DNA of 64,000 nt from Candidatus Parcubacteria bacterium (GTDB lineage: Bacteria > Patescibacteriota > Saccharimonadia > Saccharimonadales > Saccharimonadaceae), in contig JAEYUP010000001.1 in assembly GCA_023432445.1 (NCBI GenBank), forward strand, positions 186,001 to 250,000. The letters run 5' to 3'. Below are positions 38,114 to 46,893 of this stretch, one piece after another; position 1 is the stretch's first letter, and every line of letters starts with the position of its first letter. Below the pieces are notes generated by a model. The model searched no databases, was not told where the DNA came from, and worked only from the letters and a program-made list of their open reading frames with translations. Made by a program: the position numbers and the translations under genes.

Positions 38114-39399
38114 TAGCGGTACCTGGCGAGTATCGAGTAAGCGTATTGGATACGTCGGTCTTCCATACATAAACCGCAGCGTTCATACTTATTTTGAAAC
38201 GCAACCGTAGCGGCTTCGACCGTTTTAGCCGCCTTTACCGCTCGATAAGCGATCCCCTCGGTGGTCTTAAATTCGTGCATTATAAACTCTAGTTGCGTTG
38301 TTATGTTAAATGGGTCAGGTCGAGACAACAGATTAGCCCGCCTGTTGCCAAGCCATTGAGCAATACCCAGCCCACCAGGTACGTCTGTGGTACTAAACTT
38401 GTGTTCTTGTGCTAGGTTCCCCATAATTCCGGCAGTTTGTTCAGCGGTAAAGCCCTGAGATCTAAAGAAATCCCAGGCAATGGCCTCGTTCTCAGTAGGA
38501 GAGGTCAGGCTAGACATCACACCGACAACCTCAACTTGGGCCACTGGCTTCTTGGAAACTATCGACACGATTTGCTTTCTAGATACTTCTTTACCATTTT
38601 CAATATGTATCTCGTACGAAACAGTCCTTAGACCATTCACGCCCTTGGTGCGAACCTCCCTGTAGCTAGCCAGTCGATCGGCGTCGTATATACGCTCAAT
38701 CGAAAACGTCACCGCCTCCTCCACCGTTATAGTTTGCTTGCCCTCGCGCCAAACTTTGACATCCATGCCCTGGGTCACTGGCGTATCGGCACTAGGGTGC
38801 GTCCGGTCACTGTCAGATAAAACAATGCCTTTCTCGGCCAGCAACTGAGCGACGGTCATAGCCTGGGTGCGCACCAGAGTCTCTTTCCCAAATAAGTTCA
38901 CTGACAACAATACGGCGCGCTGGATTTTGAGCTGAAGTCCGGCGCCATCACCTAGGATGTCGTCGCTACGGCCCAAAACAGTTATATCTTCAGGATAGAG
39001 TTCGATTCCGGCATCTTTGGCGATACTCTCAGCTGTTTGGTGCGGCGTGACGACTCTCTGTCTAGTAGAACCGTCGATCACCACCACTGGTCGAGCTCGG
39101 TAAATATTGACATTATAGTCAGTCGCCACAAGCGTTTCACTTAGCGCCGGCTCGACTTTGTCACGTGAATCAATCGCAAATCCCTCTTGCTCGAGAGCCT
39201 CGCCAACGGTTTCAGCTTTACTCAAAAAGGTGAACGCCTCACCTCTATCATATACGGTTATAAGCCGCCCAGAGTCGCCCTCAGCACTAACAGTCCTATT
39301 AGATAGATTTTCAACTAAAAGAATGCCGAGGCCAAATACGATGGCTACGACCAAAATGCTGACGATTTTTATACTGGAACGACGTTGTCGAACTCTCAT
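38113..39399 (-). CDS. exported G5-domain protein with phage-tail-lysozyme-like domain
   Basis: A 428-residue protein. Signal/anchor helix at about 9-32, then three DUF348-like repeats (about 40-215), a G5 domain (about 222-290, TFSIERIYDADRLASYREV) and a C-terminal region (about 300-428) like phage tail lysozyme (AWDFFRSQGFTAEQTAGIMG, GLGIAQWLGNRR). The first part is the RpfB arrangement, but a tail-lysozyme-like catalytic domain replaces the usual Rpf transglycosylase. Probably a cell-wall muralytic enzyme. An extended -10 (TGTGCTAAAAT) about 45 nt upstream gives a leader with GAGGGGG. Coupled to rsmA. Confidence 0.85.
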   Translation of the reverse strand: MRVRQRRSSIKIVSILVVAIVFGLGILLVENLSNRTVSAEGDSGRLITVYDRGEAFTFLSKAETVGEALEQEGFAIDSRDKVEPALSETLVATDYNVNIYRARPVVVIDGSTRQRVVTPHQTAESIAKDAGIELYPEDITVLGRSDDILGDGAGLQLKIQRAVLLSVNLFGKETLVRTQAMTVAQLLAEKGIVLSDSDRTHPSADTPVTQGMDVKVWREGKQTITVEEAVTFSIERIYDADRLASYREVRTKGVNGLRTVSYEIHIENGKEVSRKQIVSIVSKKPVAQVEVVGVMSSLTSPTENEAIAWDFFRSQGFTAEQTAGIMGNLAQEHKFSTTDVPGGLGIAQWLGNRRANLLSRPDPFNITTQLEFIMHEFKTTEGIAYRAVKAAKTVEAATVAFQNKYERCGLCMEDRRIQYAYSILARYR

Positions 39400-39453
39400 G
39401 AATTAATTAGACCCCCTCGCAGTTGCCTTCATTTAATTTTAGCACAAAAAACG

Positions 39454-41565
39454 CTACAGCTTTTGAAGCTGAGCGTATTCAGCATTAAGCTTCTTAGTCT
39501 GTCCACTTATAAAGGCGATGGTAACCGCCATACCGTCGATATCGATGATTTCACCATCACCAAAAGCCGTCGAGCGTACTCTATCGCCGACTTCAAAGCC
39601 AAGCTCGTCACTGTAAAACACCTCCTGTTGACGTGCACCGAGAAGCTGCGGCTCTTGCGATAGATGCGATATCTGGCTGCCCATATCTTCAATAAATCGC
39701 GACGGTGTATTGTAAGCCCGTTGACCGAACTGTAGACGGCTATAGGAGTAGCTTATATGAAGCTCCTGCCGAGCCCGAGTCATACCAACGTAGCAAAGCC
39801 GCCGCTCCTCTTCAAGTTCGGCAGGGTCCGACTCGAACGCCCTGACATGAGGTAATATACCTTCTTCCATAGCTATCATGAACACTACAGGAAACTCCAA
39901 ACCTTTGGCGGCGTGTAAAGTCATTAGGGTGACAGCGTCATCGTTAACTGACGAGTCAGCACTAGACATCAGCGCTACTTCTTCTAGGAACTCGGTGAGC
40001 GAAGCAAACTGCTGACTGTCGGCCACCAAAACTCCCAAGTTCTCCTCGCGCGACTCAGCTTGTGGCGTCCCATCAAGTATGTACTGGCGATAGCCTGTTT
40101 TCTGAATAACCTGTTCGATTATATAGGTAGGCGTGCGGTCCTCGATCATTTCTCGTAGCTCTTTAAGGGTGAAGCCCAGGCTCACCAGTCCTTTTTTAGC
40201 TTTTCCGACAACCACCGACTCACTATCTAGTAGTGTGAGCGCCTCAATAATGTCTTCTGGCCGGCCAGACTGCCAAGCCAAGAACTTCTCTAAACTAGCC
40301 GCCCCAACTCCTCGGCCCGGTATGTTGGCTATCCTCGTGAAACTCATCCGATCGTTCGGCTGGTAAAGCAGTTTCAAGTACGCCACCACATCTTTAATTT
40401 CCTTACGGTCATAAAAACGGACACCGCCGACAACCTGATATGGAACCCTCGACTGTAAAAAGGCTCTTTCTAGCGAAAAGCTAAGAGAGTTTAACCGGTA
40501 AAGTACGGCGAAATCACTAAAGCGACGAGCGCCTATGGCTACCTGGGTGGCGATGCGCTCCGCCACCAGTCTAGCCTCCTCAGCGTCGTCATACGCTCCC
40601 TGAACCTGAACAGGAAAGCCCGTCTCGCCATCGGTCCACAACTTCTTGTCACTGCGCTGATTGTTTTTAGTAATAACTTCATTGGCAGCATCGAGAATAC
40701 TCCCAGTGCTACGATAGTTCTGCTCTAACTTGACTACTTTTGTTCCAGGAAAATCACGTTCAAAATTTAAAATGTTGGTAAAATCTGCCCCCCGCCAGCT
40801 GTAAATAGACTGCCAGTCATCGCCAACCACGCAGATGTTGCGGTCGTCGTTAACCAGTAGTGTAACTAGCTGATACTGCGCAGCGTTTGTATCCTGATAC
40901 TCGTCAATCATAATATGCTGGAAAAACTGACGCCAATGAGCTCGAACCTCTTTTTGCTCTCGCAACAGTCTAGCTGCTTCCAGTAGAAGATCGTCAAAAT
41001 CAAGCGCATGCGCCTCTTTGCGGCGCGATTCGTAGGCCTCGTAAATCTTGGCGACGTTTTTTTCAAACGGCGCCGCTGCGTTCGCGAGATAGTCAGCGGG
41101 GGACTGCAGTTTATTTTTAGCTGACGAAATCGCCCCACTCACCGCCGACGCTTTCATCTCCCTATCGCTTATAGATAGTTGTTTCATAACCTGTTTTACC
41201 AGACCCTTGCGGTCATCTTCGTCATAAATCACGAAGTTCGACGGTACACCAATAGCCTTGCCGTCAATCCTAAGCAAACGAACACAAATGCTGTGAAACG
41301 TGCCCATCCATGGCATAAACTGCCGATTATTTGCCTGCCCCAGCAAATGCGCTAGTCGCTCGCGCATCTCTCGGGCCGCTTTGTTGGTAAAAGTTACCGC
41401 CAAGATACGATTAACAGGAACCTTACCCTCGATCGCTAGATATGCGATACGGTGAGTCAAAGTCTTGGTCTTACCGCTTCCCGCACCAGCCAGAATCAAA
41501 ACTGGACCAGACGTGGTCGAAACAGCATCTTTTTGTGCTGGGTTCAGTCCCTCTAGGATGTTCAT
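39454..41565 (-). CDS. pcrA: UvrD/PcrA/Rep family DNA helicase
   Basis: SF1A 3'-5' helicase, 703 residues, for repair and replication restart. Motifs: Q motif GLNPAQKDAV, Walker A AGAGSGKTKTLTHRI, motif II IDEYQDTN, motif III GDDWQSIYSWRGA, motif IV QNYRSTGSIL, motif V LMTLHAAKGLEF and motif VI VGMTRARQELH. The C-terminus has a Tudor-like tail (FEVGDRVRSTAFGDGEIIDI). TATAAT ends 8 nt before the ATG, so it is leaderless. Confidence 0.96.
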   Translation of the reverse strand: MNILEGLNPAQKDAVSTTSGPVLILAGAGSGKTKTLTHRIAYLAIEGKVPVNRILAVTFTNKAAREMRERLAHLLGQANNRQFMPWMGTFHSICVRLLRIDGKAIGVPSNFVIYDEDDRKGLVKQVMKQLSISDREMKASAVSGAISSAKNKLQSPADYLANAAAPFEKNVAKIYEAYESRRKEAHALDFDDLLLEAARLLREQKEVRAHWRQFFQHIMIDEYQDTNAAQYQLVTLLVNDDRNICVVGDDWQSIYSWRGADFTNILNFERDFPGTKVVKLEQNYRSTGSILDAANEVITKNNQRSDKKLWTDGETGFPVQVQGAYDDAEEARLVAERIATQVAIGARRFSDFAVLYRLNSLSFSLERAFLQSRVPYQVVGGVRFYDRKEIKDVVAYLKLLYQPNDRMSFTRIANIPGRGVGAASLEKFLAWQSGRPEDIIEALTLLDSESVVVGKAKKGLVSLGFTLKELREMIEDRTPTYIIEQVIQKTGYRQYILDGTPQAESREENLGVLVADSQQFASLTEFLEEVALMSSADSSVNDDAVTLMTLHAAKGLEFPVVFMIAMEEGILPHVRAFESDPAELEEERRLCYVGMTRARQELHISYSYSRLQFGQRAYNTPSRFIEDMGSQISHLSQEPQLLGARQQEVFYSDELGFEVGDRVRSTAFGDGEIIDIDGMAVTIAFISGQTKKLNAEYAQLQKL

Positions 41566-41584
41566 TACTATCTATTATAGACCA

Positions 41585-42292
41585 CTAGAGCTGTGGCAGG
41601 ACATAGAAATACACTCCCGCACCAACCGCGGCACCAAGGATAGCCAAAAGAACTATCCAAAGAACTACCCAAAGGCCGGAACGCTTTTTGGGCAATGCGC
41701 CCATAGGAGGGTGAGAAATTTCGGCATCGTAAACAGTGGTAGCAGCAGGTTCAGAGGCGATACTCATACTATGGCTTTCGGCCATAGCCACCGACGGCGC
41801 AGTATCTGGCTCCACATCAGGCTGCGGTTGAGCTTCGACTGTCGCCTCTAATAGAGGTGTGTCTTCAACCCCTTCAAGCAACTCCTGCTCGAGAGGTGCA
41901 CCAAGCGGTCTTTTTTCAACGACAGCATCAGGTATAAAAGGTGAATCTTGTGGCGCAGCCTCGTTGATAGCTTGAGTTGCCTCTGGTTGGATCACGGCGG
42001 GCTTCTCTATTGGCACTTCTGGTGCCGTCGAAACTGGAACGGTCGGACGAGCGGAAGTCCGCATATCGGCCGAAGGATGCATGACATCCATAAAACGCCC
42101 CGAGCTACGACGTGCCGCCGGGGAAGGCGTCTCTGTCCGAGCCGGAACGGGTGAGGGTAGGGGAGTCTGAGAGGGGAGTGGTTCAGGAGTTGTGACCGGC
42201 GCCTCTGGCACGTCGCTCCCCTTCCCTGGTTCATTCGGGGTTAGCGCAGAGCTTACGGCGCGATCTAGTTCTTCAAAATCAAATTCTTTCAT
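41585..42292 (-). CDS. tail-anchored protein with Pro-rich cytoplasmic region
   Basis: Unrecognised 235-residue protein. A short acidic N-terminal segment (KEFDFEELDRAVSSAL) is followed by a long Pro/Thr/Glu-rich low-complexity region (about 20-195) and a single C-terminal transmembrane helix (about 205-228). It lies 14 bp after tpiA with GGTGGG before the ATG, so it is probably cotranscribed with pgk and tpiA. The conserved N-terminus may be a docking peptide (speculative). Confidence 0.65.
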   Translation of the reverse strand: MKEFDFEELDRAVSSALTPNEPGKGSDVPEAPVTTPEPLPSQTPLPSPVPARTETPSPAARRSSGRFMDVMHPSADMRTSARPTVPVSTAPEVPIEKPAVIQPEATQAINEAAPQDSPFIPDAVVEKRPLGAPLEQELLEGVEDTPLLEATVEAQPQPDVEPDTAPSVAMAESHSMSIASEPAATTVYDAEISHPPMGALPKKRSGLWVVLWIVLLAILGAAVGAGVYFYVLPQL

Positions 42293-42306
42293 CTTCCCAC
42301 CTTTTC

Positions 42307-43080
42307 CTATTTTTTGTCACTTTCAAATGCCTTCTCGACGATATCAGCAAAGACGTTGGCGTCAAGACTGGCGCCACCTAACAATAGACCGTCTACCTCT
42401 GGTAGCGAAAGATAGTCCCCAGCGCTTTCACTCGACACACTACCGCCATATAATATCCTTACCTCTTCCGATACTTTCGCCCCAAATAAATGCTTTAACT
42501 GCCCCCGAATAGATCGCACAGCACTCGCTACATCTGTCGGCAAGGCTGGATTACCGTTTCCTATGGCCCAGACTGGCTCGTAGGCGATGACAATATCTGA
42601 GACCTCTTCACTTGTCACATTAGCGAGGCCGCCGATCAGCTGATCATGTAAAATATCCTGAGTTTCCCCTGCCGCTCGCTCGCCTGCAGTCTCTCCGACG
42701 CATAGTACAGGTGTTATATTGTTTCGGATAGCCGCCTGAACCTTTGCCCTGGTATCTTTGTCGTTTTCATGAAAAATGTGTCGCCTCTCAGAATGACCGA
42801 TGAGGCCATAGGAAACTATACCCCTAAGCTGGGTAGCAGAGACTTCTCCGGTGAAGGCACCAAAATCGCGCCAGTAAAAGTTCTGGGCTGCCAACTTAAA
42901 CTGTCTTTGGTTAACCTGCAAGCTAAGCGTCTGAATGGCTAGCATGGTAGGAGCCAGCACCACATCGACATTTCGATGAGTTTTCACCACCTTCTCGAGT
43001 TTGTGAAGATACAAGCTAGCCTCATGGACATTTAAGTTCATCTTCCAGTTGCCGATAATAAGTTTCTTGTCTCGAGCCAC
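42307..43080 (-). CDS. tpiA: triosephosphate isomerase
   Basis: Interconverts dihydroxyacetone phosphate and glyceraldehyde 3-phosphate, 257 residues. Active-site segments: IIGNWKMN (Lys), IGHSERR (His), AYEPVWAIG (Glu) and the phosphate loop ILYGGSV. GTG start with AGGCGG upstream; a TACAAT -10 lies in the 40-base gap after pgk, so it may have its own promoter in addition to pgk read-through. Confidence 0.96.
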   Translation of the reverse strand: MARDKKLIIGNWKMNLNVHEASLYLHKLEKVVKTHRNVDVVLAPTMLAIQTLSLQVNQRQFKLAAQNFYWRDFGAFTGEVSATQLRGIVSYGLIGHSERRHIFHENDKDTRAKVQAAIRNNITPVLCVGETAGERAAGETQDILHDQLIGGLANVTSEEVSDIVIAYEPVWAIGNGNPALPTDVASAVRSIRGQLKHLFGAKVSEEVRILYGGSVSSESAGDYLSLPEVDGLLLGGASLDANVFADIVEKAFESDKK

Positions 43081-43120
43081 TATCTGTTACCGCCTAAGCT
43101 TATTCATTTCATATTGTAGT

Positions 43121-44341
43121 CTATTTTGGCGCGTCCAGCAAACACTCTATGCCTGGAAGTTTTTTACCTGCCATCAGTTCGAGTGAGGCGCCGCCGCCGG
43201 TCGATAAGTGCGTAAAGCCTTTTTCGTCTCCGTCACTCCATTTCAGGACAAAATCAGCCGTATCCCCACCTCCGATAATTGAGTCTGTTTCAGGCTGAGA
43301 CGCCAGCGCCAAAGCCACCCTAGCCGAGCCGTGTGCAAATTCCGGTAGCTCCGCAAAGCCCAAAGTTCCGTTCCAAATAACTGTTTTAGCCTTTTTTATC
43401 TCCTCGACAAATCGCTCTACCGACGCATCACCGATATCAAGCGCTTTATCACCTGGAGCAACGCTGCCGAGCTTAACGTTGTGCCGCTTGGCCGATTCGG
43501 TCGGTTCTTTCGCTACGGCCACATCGGTTGGAAGAACAATGAAATCTTCCACGCTAGCCTCATCCTTTTGGTTGGCAGTGATGTAGATATCGTCAAGCAC
43601 CGAACCCTGGCCCTTCTCTCTGACGCTCGCGCCCATTTTGTAGCCTTTGTACTCCAAAAATGTGTTGGCCATTGCGCCACCAACCAACACCTTGTCTGCT
43701 ATCTCCACAAACCGCTTAATAACCCCGATCTTGTCGCTTATCTTAGCGCCACCAATAATAGCCAGTAGTGGCCGCCTAGGCTTTTCTATGGCATTAGTAA
43801 TCTTGTTATACTCTTTCTCAAGAAGTAGGCCGGCCACGCTCGGTATGTAGTTTGTTATCGCCACAGTACTAGCGTGCGCCCTGTGAACAACCCCGAAACC
43901 GTCTTGAACAAACAGTCGCGCCCCTGTCGCCTCAGCGATTTTGCGAGCAAAAGCTTGGCTATTCTTCTCTTCCTCCTCGTAAAAGCGCAGGTTTTCTAGT
44001 AGTGTAACGCTACTCATGGGTGCCTTTTTTACCGCTACCTTAACTTTGTCGCCGATACAGTCCTCGACAAAAGTAACCTTGCGCTCCAGCAGCTCAGCCA
44101 GTCTCTCCCCCACCACCTCAAGGCTAAAGCTGGCGTCGCGACCTTTAGGGCGGCCCAAGTGACTGATTATTACTACCCGAGCACCTCTTTTTAACAGGTA
44201 CCGAAGCGTTGGTAAGCTAGCTCTAATCCGAAAATCATCACTAATCTGGCCGTCCCTAAGTGGCACATTGTAATCAGCCCGAACCAGCACCGTTCTTCGG
44301 TCAACCGCGATATCTCTGATCGTACGTTTCGCTAAACTCAT
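43121..44341 (-). CDS. pgk: phosphoglycerate kinase
   Basis: Transfers phosphate from 1,3-bisphosphoglycerate to ADP, 406 residues. Conserved segments: VLVRADYNVPLRDGQISDDF-type N-terminus, IISHLGRPKG, the hinge region, and the nucleotide-binding GGGDTADFV and LSTGGGASLELM. I start at ATG 44341 with AAAGGGTGGG upstream, because the longer in-frame ORF would run into tRNA-Glu. It precedes tpiA, a common glycolytic pairing. Confidence 0.97.
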   Translation of the reverse strand: MSLAKRTIRDIAVDRRTVLVRADYNVPLRDGQISDDFRIRASLPTLRYLLKRGARVVIISHLGRPKGRDASFSLEVVGERLAELLERKVTFVEDCIGDKVKVAVKKAPMSSVTLLENLRFYEEEEKNSQAFARKIAEATGARLFVQDGFGVVHRAHASTVAITNYIPSVAGLLLEKEYNKITNAIEKPRRPLLAIIGGAKISDKIGVIKRFVEIADKVLVGGAMANTFLEYKGYKMGASVREKGQGSVLDDIYITANQKDEASVEDFIVLPTDVAVAKEPTESAKRHNVKLGSVAPGDKALDIGDASVERFVEEIKKAKTVIWNGTLGFAELPEFAHGSARVALALASQPETDSIIGGGDTADFVLKWSDGDEKGFTHLSTGGGASLELMAGKKLPGIECLLDAPK

Positions 44342-44368
44342 CCCACCCTTTATCTTCGTTATATTTAT

Positions 44369-44443
44369 TGGTGACCTCACGGAGAATCGAACTCCGATTG
44401 CCAGGATGAAAACCTGGTGTCCTAACCGTTAGACGATGAGGCC
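44369..44443 (-). tRNA. tRNA-Glu (UUC)
   Basis: Acceptor GGCCTCA/TGAGGTC, anticodon stem CCAGG/CCTGG with loop TTTTCAT (anticodon TTC), T-arm GGAG-TTCGATT-CTCC and encoded CCA. The -10 box TATAAT (44488-44493) lies about 45 bases upstream, directly after the T-run of the neighbouring terminator. Only about 27 bases separate it from the pgk start. Confidence 0.95.
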
Positions 44444-44494
44444 AACAATAGAAATAACCAAGCTACCCACGCGTATTTCTGCGGCTATTATACA

Positions 44495-44522
44495 AAAAAA
44501 TACCCCGTTTGACTAGGGGTGT
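44495..44522 (-). terminator. terminator of the 44.6-kb hypothetical gene
   Basis: On the minus strand ACCCC pairs with GGGGT around a 9-nt loop, then ATTTTTTT follows. It sits just upstream of the tRNA-Glu -10 box. Confidence 0.75.
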
Positions 44523-44528
44523 TGTCAC

Positions 44529-44569
44529 CCGCCGGGCCGCCAGTGGTTGCTGGCGGTCCCCGGCCGGGT
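44529..44569 (-). repeat. GC-rich hairpin directly after the stop codon
   Basis: A long imperfect hairpin (core GCCGCCAG/CTGGCGGT with a G-U pair, outer CCGG/CCGG) begins 8 bases after the stop of the 44577 gene and lies before its terminator. It has no T-run of its own, so it looks like an RNA-stabilising or regulatory 3' element. Confidence 0.6.
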
Positions 44570-44576
44570 AAAGTGG

Positions 44577-44909
44577 CTATTGTGGCAACATGATCTGAAT
44601 GTACTTCTCGACCTTGTCAGAGAGGGTGCCGGTACTGAAATGACTGTCGGCATTGACGATCAGCTCGACGACACCCAGTGCTATGTCGCGTTGCTCCCGG
44701 GGTTCAGCGTTGACACTAGCGATCATCCCGCACATGTCATCGTCCGCCTTTTCAAGAAGTTGCAACGCAACCCAATCAAGTCGTCCACCCTCACCCGCGA
44801 CATCCACGCACCTTTGCGCCTGCTCGGGGTGATTGGCAGCAAGGCAAATAGCTAGCTGCTGTATGACAAGTTCTCGTGAATCAGCTGGCGCTGAAATACT
44901 AGGCGACAT
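44577..44909 (-). CDS. hypothetical protein of the 44.5-47 kb segment
   Basis: Unrecognised soluble protein of 110 residues, acidic, Ala-rich and mostly helical (ELVIQQLAICLAANHPEQAQ; SDKVEKYIQIML at the C-terminus). I start at ATG 44909 with GGAAGG 8 nt upstream; a GTG 15 bases earlier is less likely. It is transcribed from a consensus promoter at 45004-45032 with an 88-nt structured leader, and is followed by a strong hairpin and terminator. This layout differs from the leaderless genes around it. Confidence 0.6.
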   Translation of the reverse strand: MSPSISAPADSRELVIQQLAICLAANHPEQAQRCVDVAGEGGRLDWVALQLLEKADDDMCGMIASVNAEPREQRDIALGVVELIVNADSHFSTGTLSDKVEKYIQIMLPQ

Positions 44910-44998
44910 AATATTGCCTTCCACTCAAGTGCAGTCCTCATTGACTCGTGCCCGCCCGGTTGAGCGATCAACGCGGCTACAAAGCAGCCTGCACTTAC
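44910..44998 (-). promoter_or_regulatory. structured 5' leader of the 44.6-kb hypothetical gene
   Basis: An 8-bp perfect closing helix (AAGTGCAG/CTGCACTT) encloses two hairpins, GGCT/AGCC and GTTGA-TCGC-TCAAC, forming a three-way junction just upstream of the Shine-Dalgarno site. The shape suggests a cis-acting RNA element; no known class is recognised. Confidence 0.5.
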
Positions 44999-45003
44999 GC
45001 GGA

Positions 45004-45032
45004 ACTATACTCCCCCTTCGCGCTCATGTCAA
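45004..45032 (-). promoter_or_regulatory. consensus promoter, minus strand, of the divergent pair
   Basis: TTGACA and TATAGT separated by exactly 17 bp, driving the 44577-44909 gene. It is divergent from a second consensus promoter about 50 bases away. Confidence 0.85.
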
Positions 45033-45081
45033 AGGCGCTATATATAGTACTTGTGCTTTCCCGTCATAATGGTATAAAGCA

Positions 45082-45110
45082 TTGACATTTTAAGCAATTT
45101 GTGATAATAT
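45082..45110 (+). promoter_or_regulatory. consensus promoter, plus strand, of the divergent pair
   Basis: TTGACA and TAATAT separated by exactly 17 bp. It should start a transcript near 45117 and so a leader of about 250 nt before the first start codon at 45368. Confidence 0.85.
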
Positions 45111-45116
45111 CAGATA

Positions 45117-45367
45117 GTCATTCACAGGTGGAGACGTGAGAACTCTACCGGGGTGAGGAGGTCGTTAACAAGTCAGATCATTACAGTGCATGTCCTATGC
45201 ACTGAATAGTTATTGCATTGCTTTTCTCTTTTCAGAGAGGGCAGCTCGTCAGTCTATCGTCTCGACAGGTTGACGTGCTGCTCTCCCTATGTGGGCAGCA
45301 GGGACATTCGTCCCGTAACAGTACTCGTACTGAGCGGGATCGTCCCGCCCACTGATTGGAGGAAACC
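45117..45367 (+). ncRNA. hairpin-rich leader RNA of the 45.4-46.9 kb operon
   Basis: A 250-base leader with at least five clear hairpins: CAGTGCAT/ATGCACTG (8 bp perfect, 45184-45204); a long stem GCAGC-T-CGTCA paired with TGACG-T-GCTGC (10 of 11 pairs, about 45240-45290); GGGAC/GTCCC; CAGTA/TACTG; and GCGGGA/TCCCGC. The last hairpin ends just before the GGAGG Shine-Dalgarno site of the first gene. It could be a cis-regulatory element or a processed small RNA. I recognise no riboswitch class. Confidence 0.55.
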
Positions 45368-45853
45368 ATGACTACAGCCCGCACCACTAAAGGCGCTACC
45401 CCCAAGCAGCTCACCTATGAGGAAGTCTCGAAGGCCGAAGCAGCGAGAATCGAAGCTCGCCTCAAGTCCATCGACGCAAAGCGTCGCAAGGACAACGACG
45501 AGGAAGCAAGGCTGCTCGAGCGGTACAAGCAGATTCCGAAAGAATTCCGTTCCGGCAGCACAGTCCAACTGAGGACAAAGCGTCAGACTCGGGGCGCAAC
45601 AACCATTGCGAAGCCCGTCAAGACCGTTTTGTCCTTCGTGCAGCTCGGTGGAGACACCGTTTCAACGATCGCCCACGTCACCGCAGGGCTTTTGTTGGGT
45701 GTTATCATCGGATGGTTGTTCGCCTTTAAACTAGGGGGCGTTCCAATCTTCGGCATGCCATTCTTGCTGAAATTCGCTCTCTTCCTCTTCCTCACTATCG
45801 CGGGTGGAGTGATTGGATACAAGATAGCGATAAACGGAAAGACCACTACCTAA
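45368..45853 (+). CDS. hypothetical membrane protein with charged coiled-coil N-terminus
   Basis: Unrecognised 161-residue protein. A highly charged helical region (about 15-65, SKAEAARIEARLKSIDAKRR and following) precedes a basic linker and two predicted transmembrane helices near the C-terminus (about 97-117 and 128-155) with a Gly-rich turn. GGAGG lies 6-7 nt before the ATG; the in-frame codon at 45356 is upstream of this site and is rejected. First gene of a two-gene operon after the long leader. Confidence 0.65.
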   Translation: MTTARTTKGATPKQLTYEEVSKAEAARIEARLKSIDAKRRKDNDEEARLLERYKQIPKEFRSGSTVQLRTKRQTRGATTIAKPVKTVLSFVQLGGDTVSTIAHVTAGLLLGVIIGWLFAFKLGGVPIFGMPFLLKFALFLFLTIAGGVIGYKIAINGKTTT

Positions 45854-45862
45854 GGATACGAC

Positions 45863-46888
45863 ATGAGTAAAAGCATCAGCACCACAAGACTTGTGGGTTT
45901 GGTTGCCGTTGTGCTTGTGATCGTTTTCGGTTTATCCGCTACAATCACAGCATTGAAGGCACCAGACAGTTCACACTCTAAGGCCGGCTCGACAGTTTCG
46001 GTTTTGCCGAAATCGTCGCAAGAGCCTGAGAGTCTGGATGTCGCTCTCGAGCAGTGTCGCATCGCGGCAATTGTTAACTACGTCGAGGAAGTCAAAGGGC
46101 TGAAGCCTGGCGACTATGTCATAGGCGAGGAAAACCTCGACAAAACTCTCCCCGGGTTCATCCGGGCAGGAGAGAACAGCTACAACCGCGGCGGTCAAGT
46201 TGCAGAAACGCGCGATCAACTCGCGGCGGTTTTTGCATCCGATGACCCAGCCATGGTTAAAGTAGTCGAGGCAGAGGTTCGAAAGTTCCAAGACCAGTTC
46301 CCCAGGGAGCAGGTCTTGAACGTCGAGAACCGTGAAGTTGTCCAGTACCTCATCCCCTCCATCGTGGAGGGCAACACCGGCCTGGACGACAACGGGAATC
46401 AGGTTTCAAGCGGCGACACAGAAAGTGACGTTGGAGACGCCGAGTGGCTCTTCATCGACACCGACGGCTGTGTCGTTCCGACGGCAAACTTCGACTCGAT
46501 GGGGGAACCCGTCGATCCGAGTACGCCCGAAGACCAGAAGCCAGTCGGATCAATCCGGGTGGCTTGCTTGAACCCGAACGACGGGCTCACGCCCAAAAAG
46601 CCAGAAGAATCGACGGCCCGCAACCCTGCGGTCCCCGACTGGATCAAGGACGAGCCCACCGGTGGCAATCACTCCGTCAACAACAACGACGGAGCGACGG
46701 ACCCGCGTGGACTTCAGGTAAACCCCGAGGCTGACGCCAACAAAGCCGCCGAGGACGCTGCGAAAGCAGCCGAAAAAGAGCAGCTTGAAAAGGAGCAGGC
46801 CGAGGAAGAGGCTAAAGAAACTGGTGGTGGTGTCGTTGATACCAACCAAGAAAACACCCCAGTTTCACCACCGCCTCCCAGTTGGTGA
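45863..46888 (+). CDS. hypothetical single-pass exported protein
   Basis: Unrecognised 341-residue protein. The N-terminal helix (about 10-31) is a signal anchor, and an extracytoplasmic acidic domain follows (about 50-230) with three Cys visible (EQCRIAA, TDGCVVP, RVACLNP). The rest is low complexity: an Ala/Glu/Lys coiled coil (about 285-325) and a Pro-rich end (SPPPPSW). AAGGA lies 7 nt before the ATG. It looks like a surface-exposed stalk protein. Codon endings look richer in C and G than in neighbouring genes (by eye). Confidence 0.65.
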   Translation: MSKSISTTRLVGLVAVVLVIVFGLSATITALKAPDSSHSKAGSTVSVLPKSSQEPESLDVALEQCRIAAIVNYVEEVKGLKPGDYVIGEENLDKTLPGFIRAGENSYNRGGQVAETRDQLAAVFASDDPAMVKVVEAEVRKFQDQFPREQVLNVENREVVQYLIPSIVEGNTGLDDNGNQVSSGDTESDVGDAEWLFIDTDGCVVPTANFDSMGEPVDPSTPEDQKPVGSIRVACLNPNDGLTPKKPEESTARNPAVPDWIKDEPTGGNHSVNNNDGATDPRGLQVNPEADANKAAEDAAKAAEKEQLEKEQAEEEAKETGGGVVDTNQENTPVSPPPPSW

Positions 46889-46893
46889 ACTGT

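Noticed and set aside
44342..44380. N-terminal extension of pgk
   Set aside because: It reads into the 3' end of tRNA-Glu; a strong SD site precedes ATG 44341.
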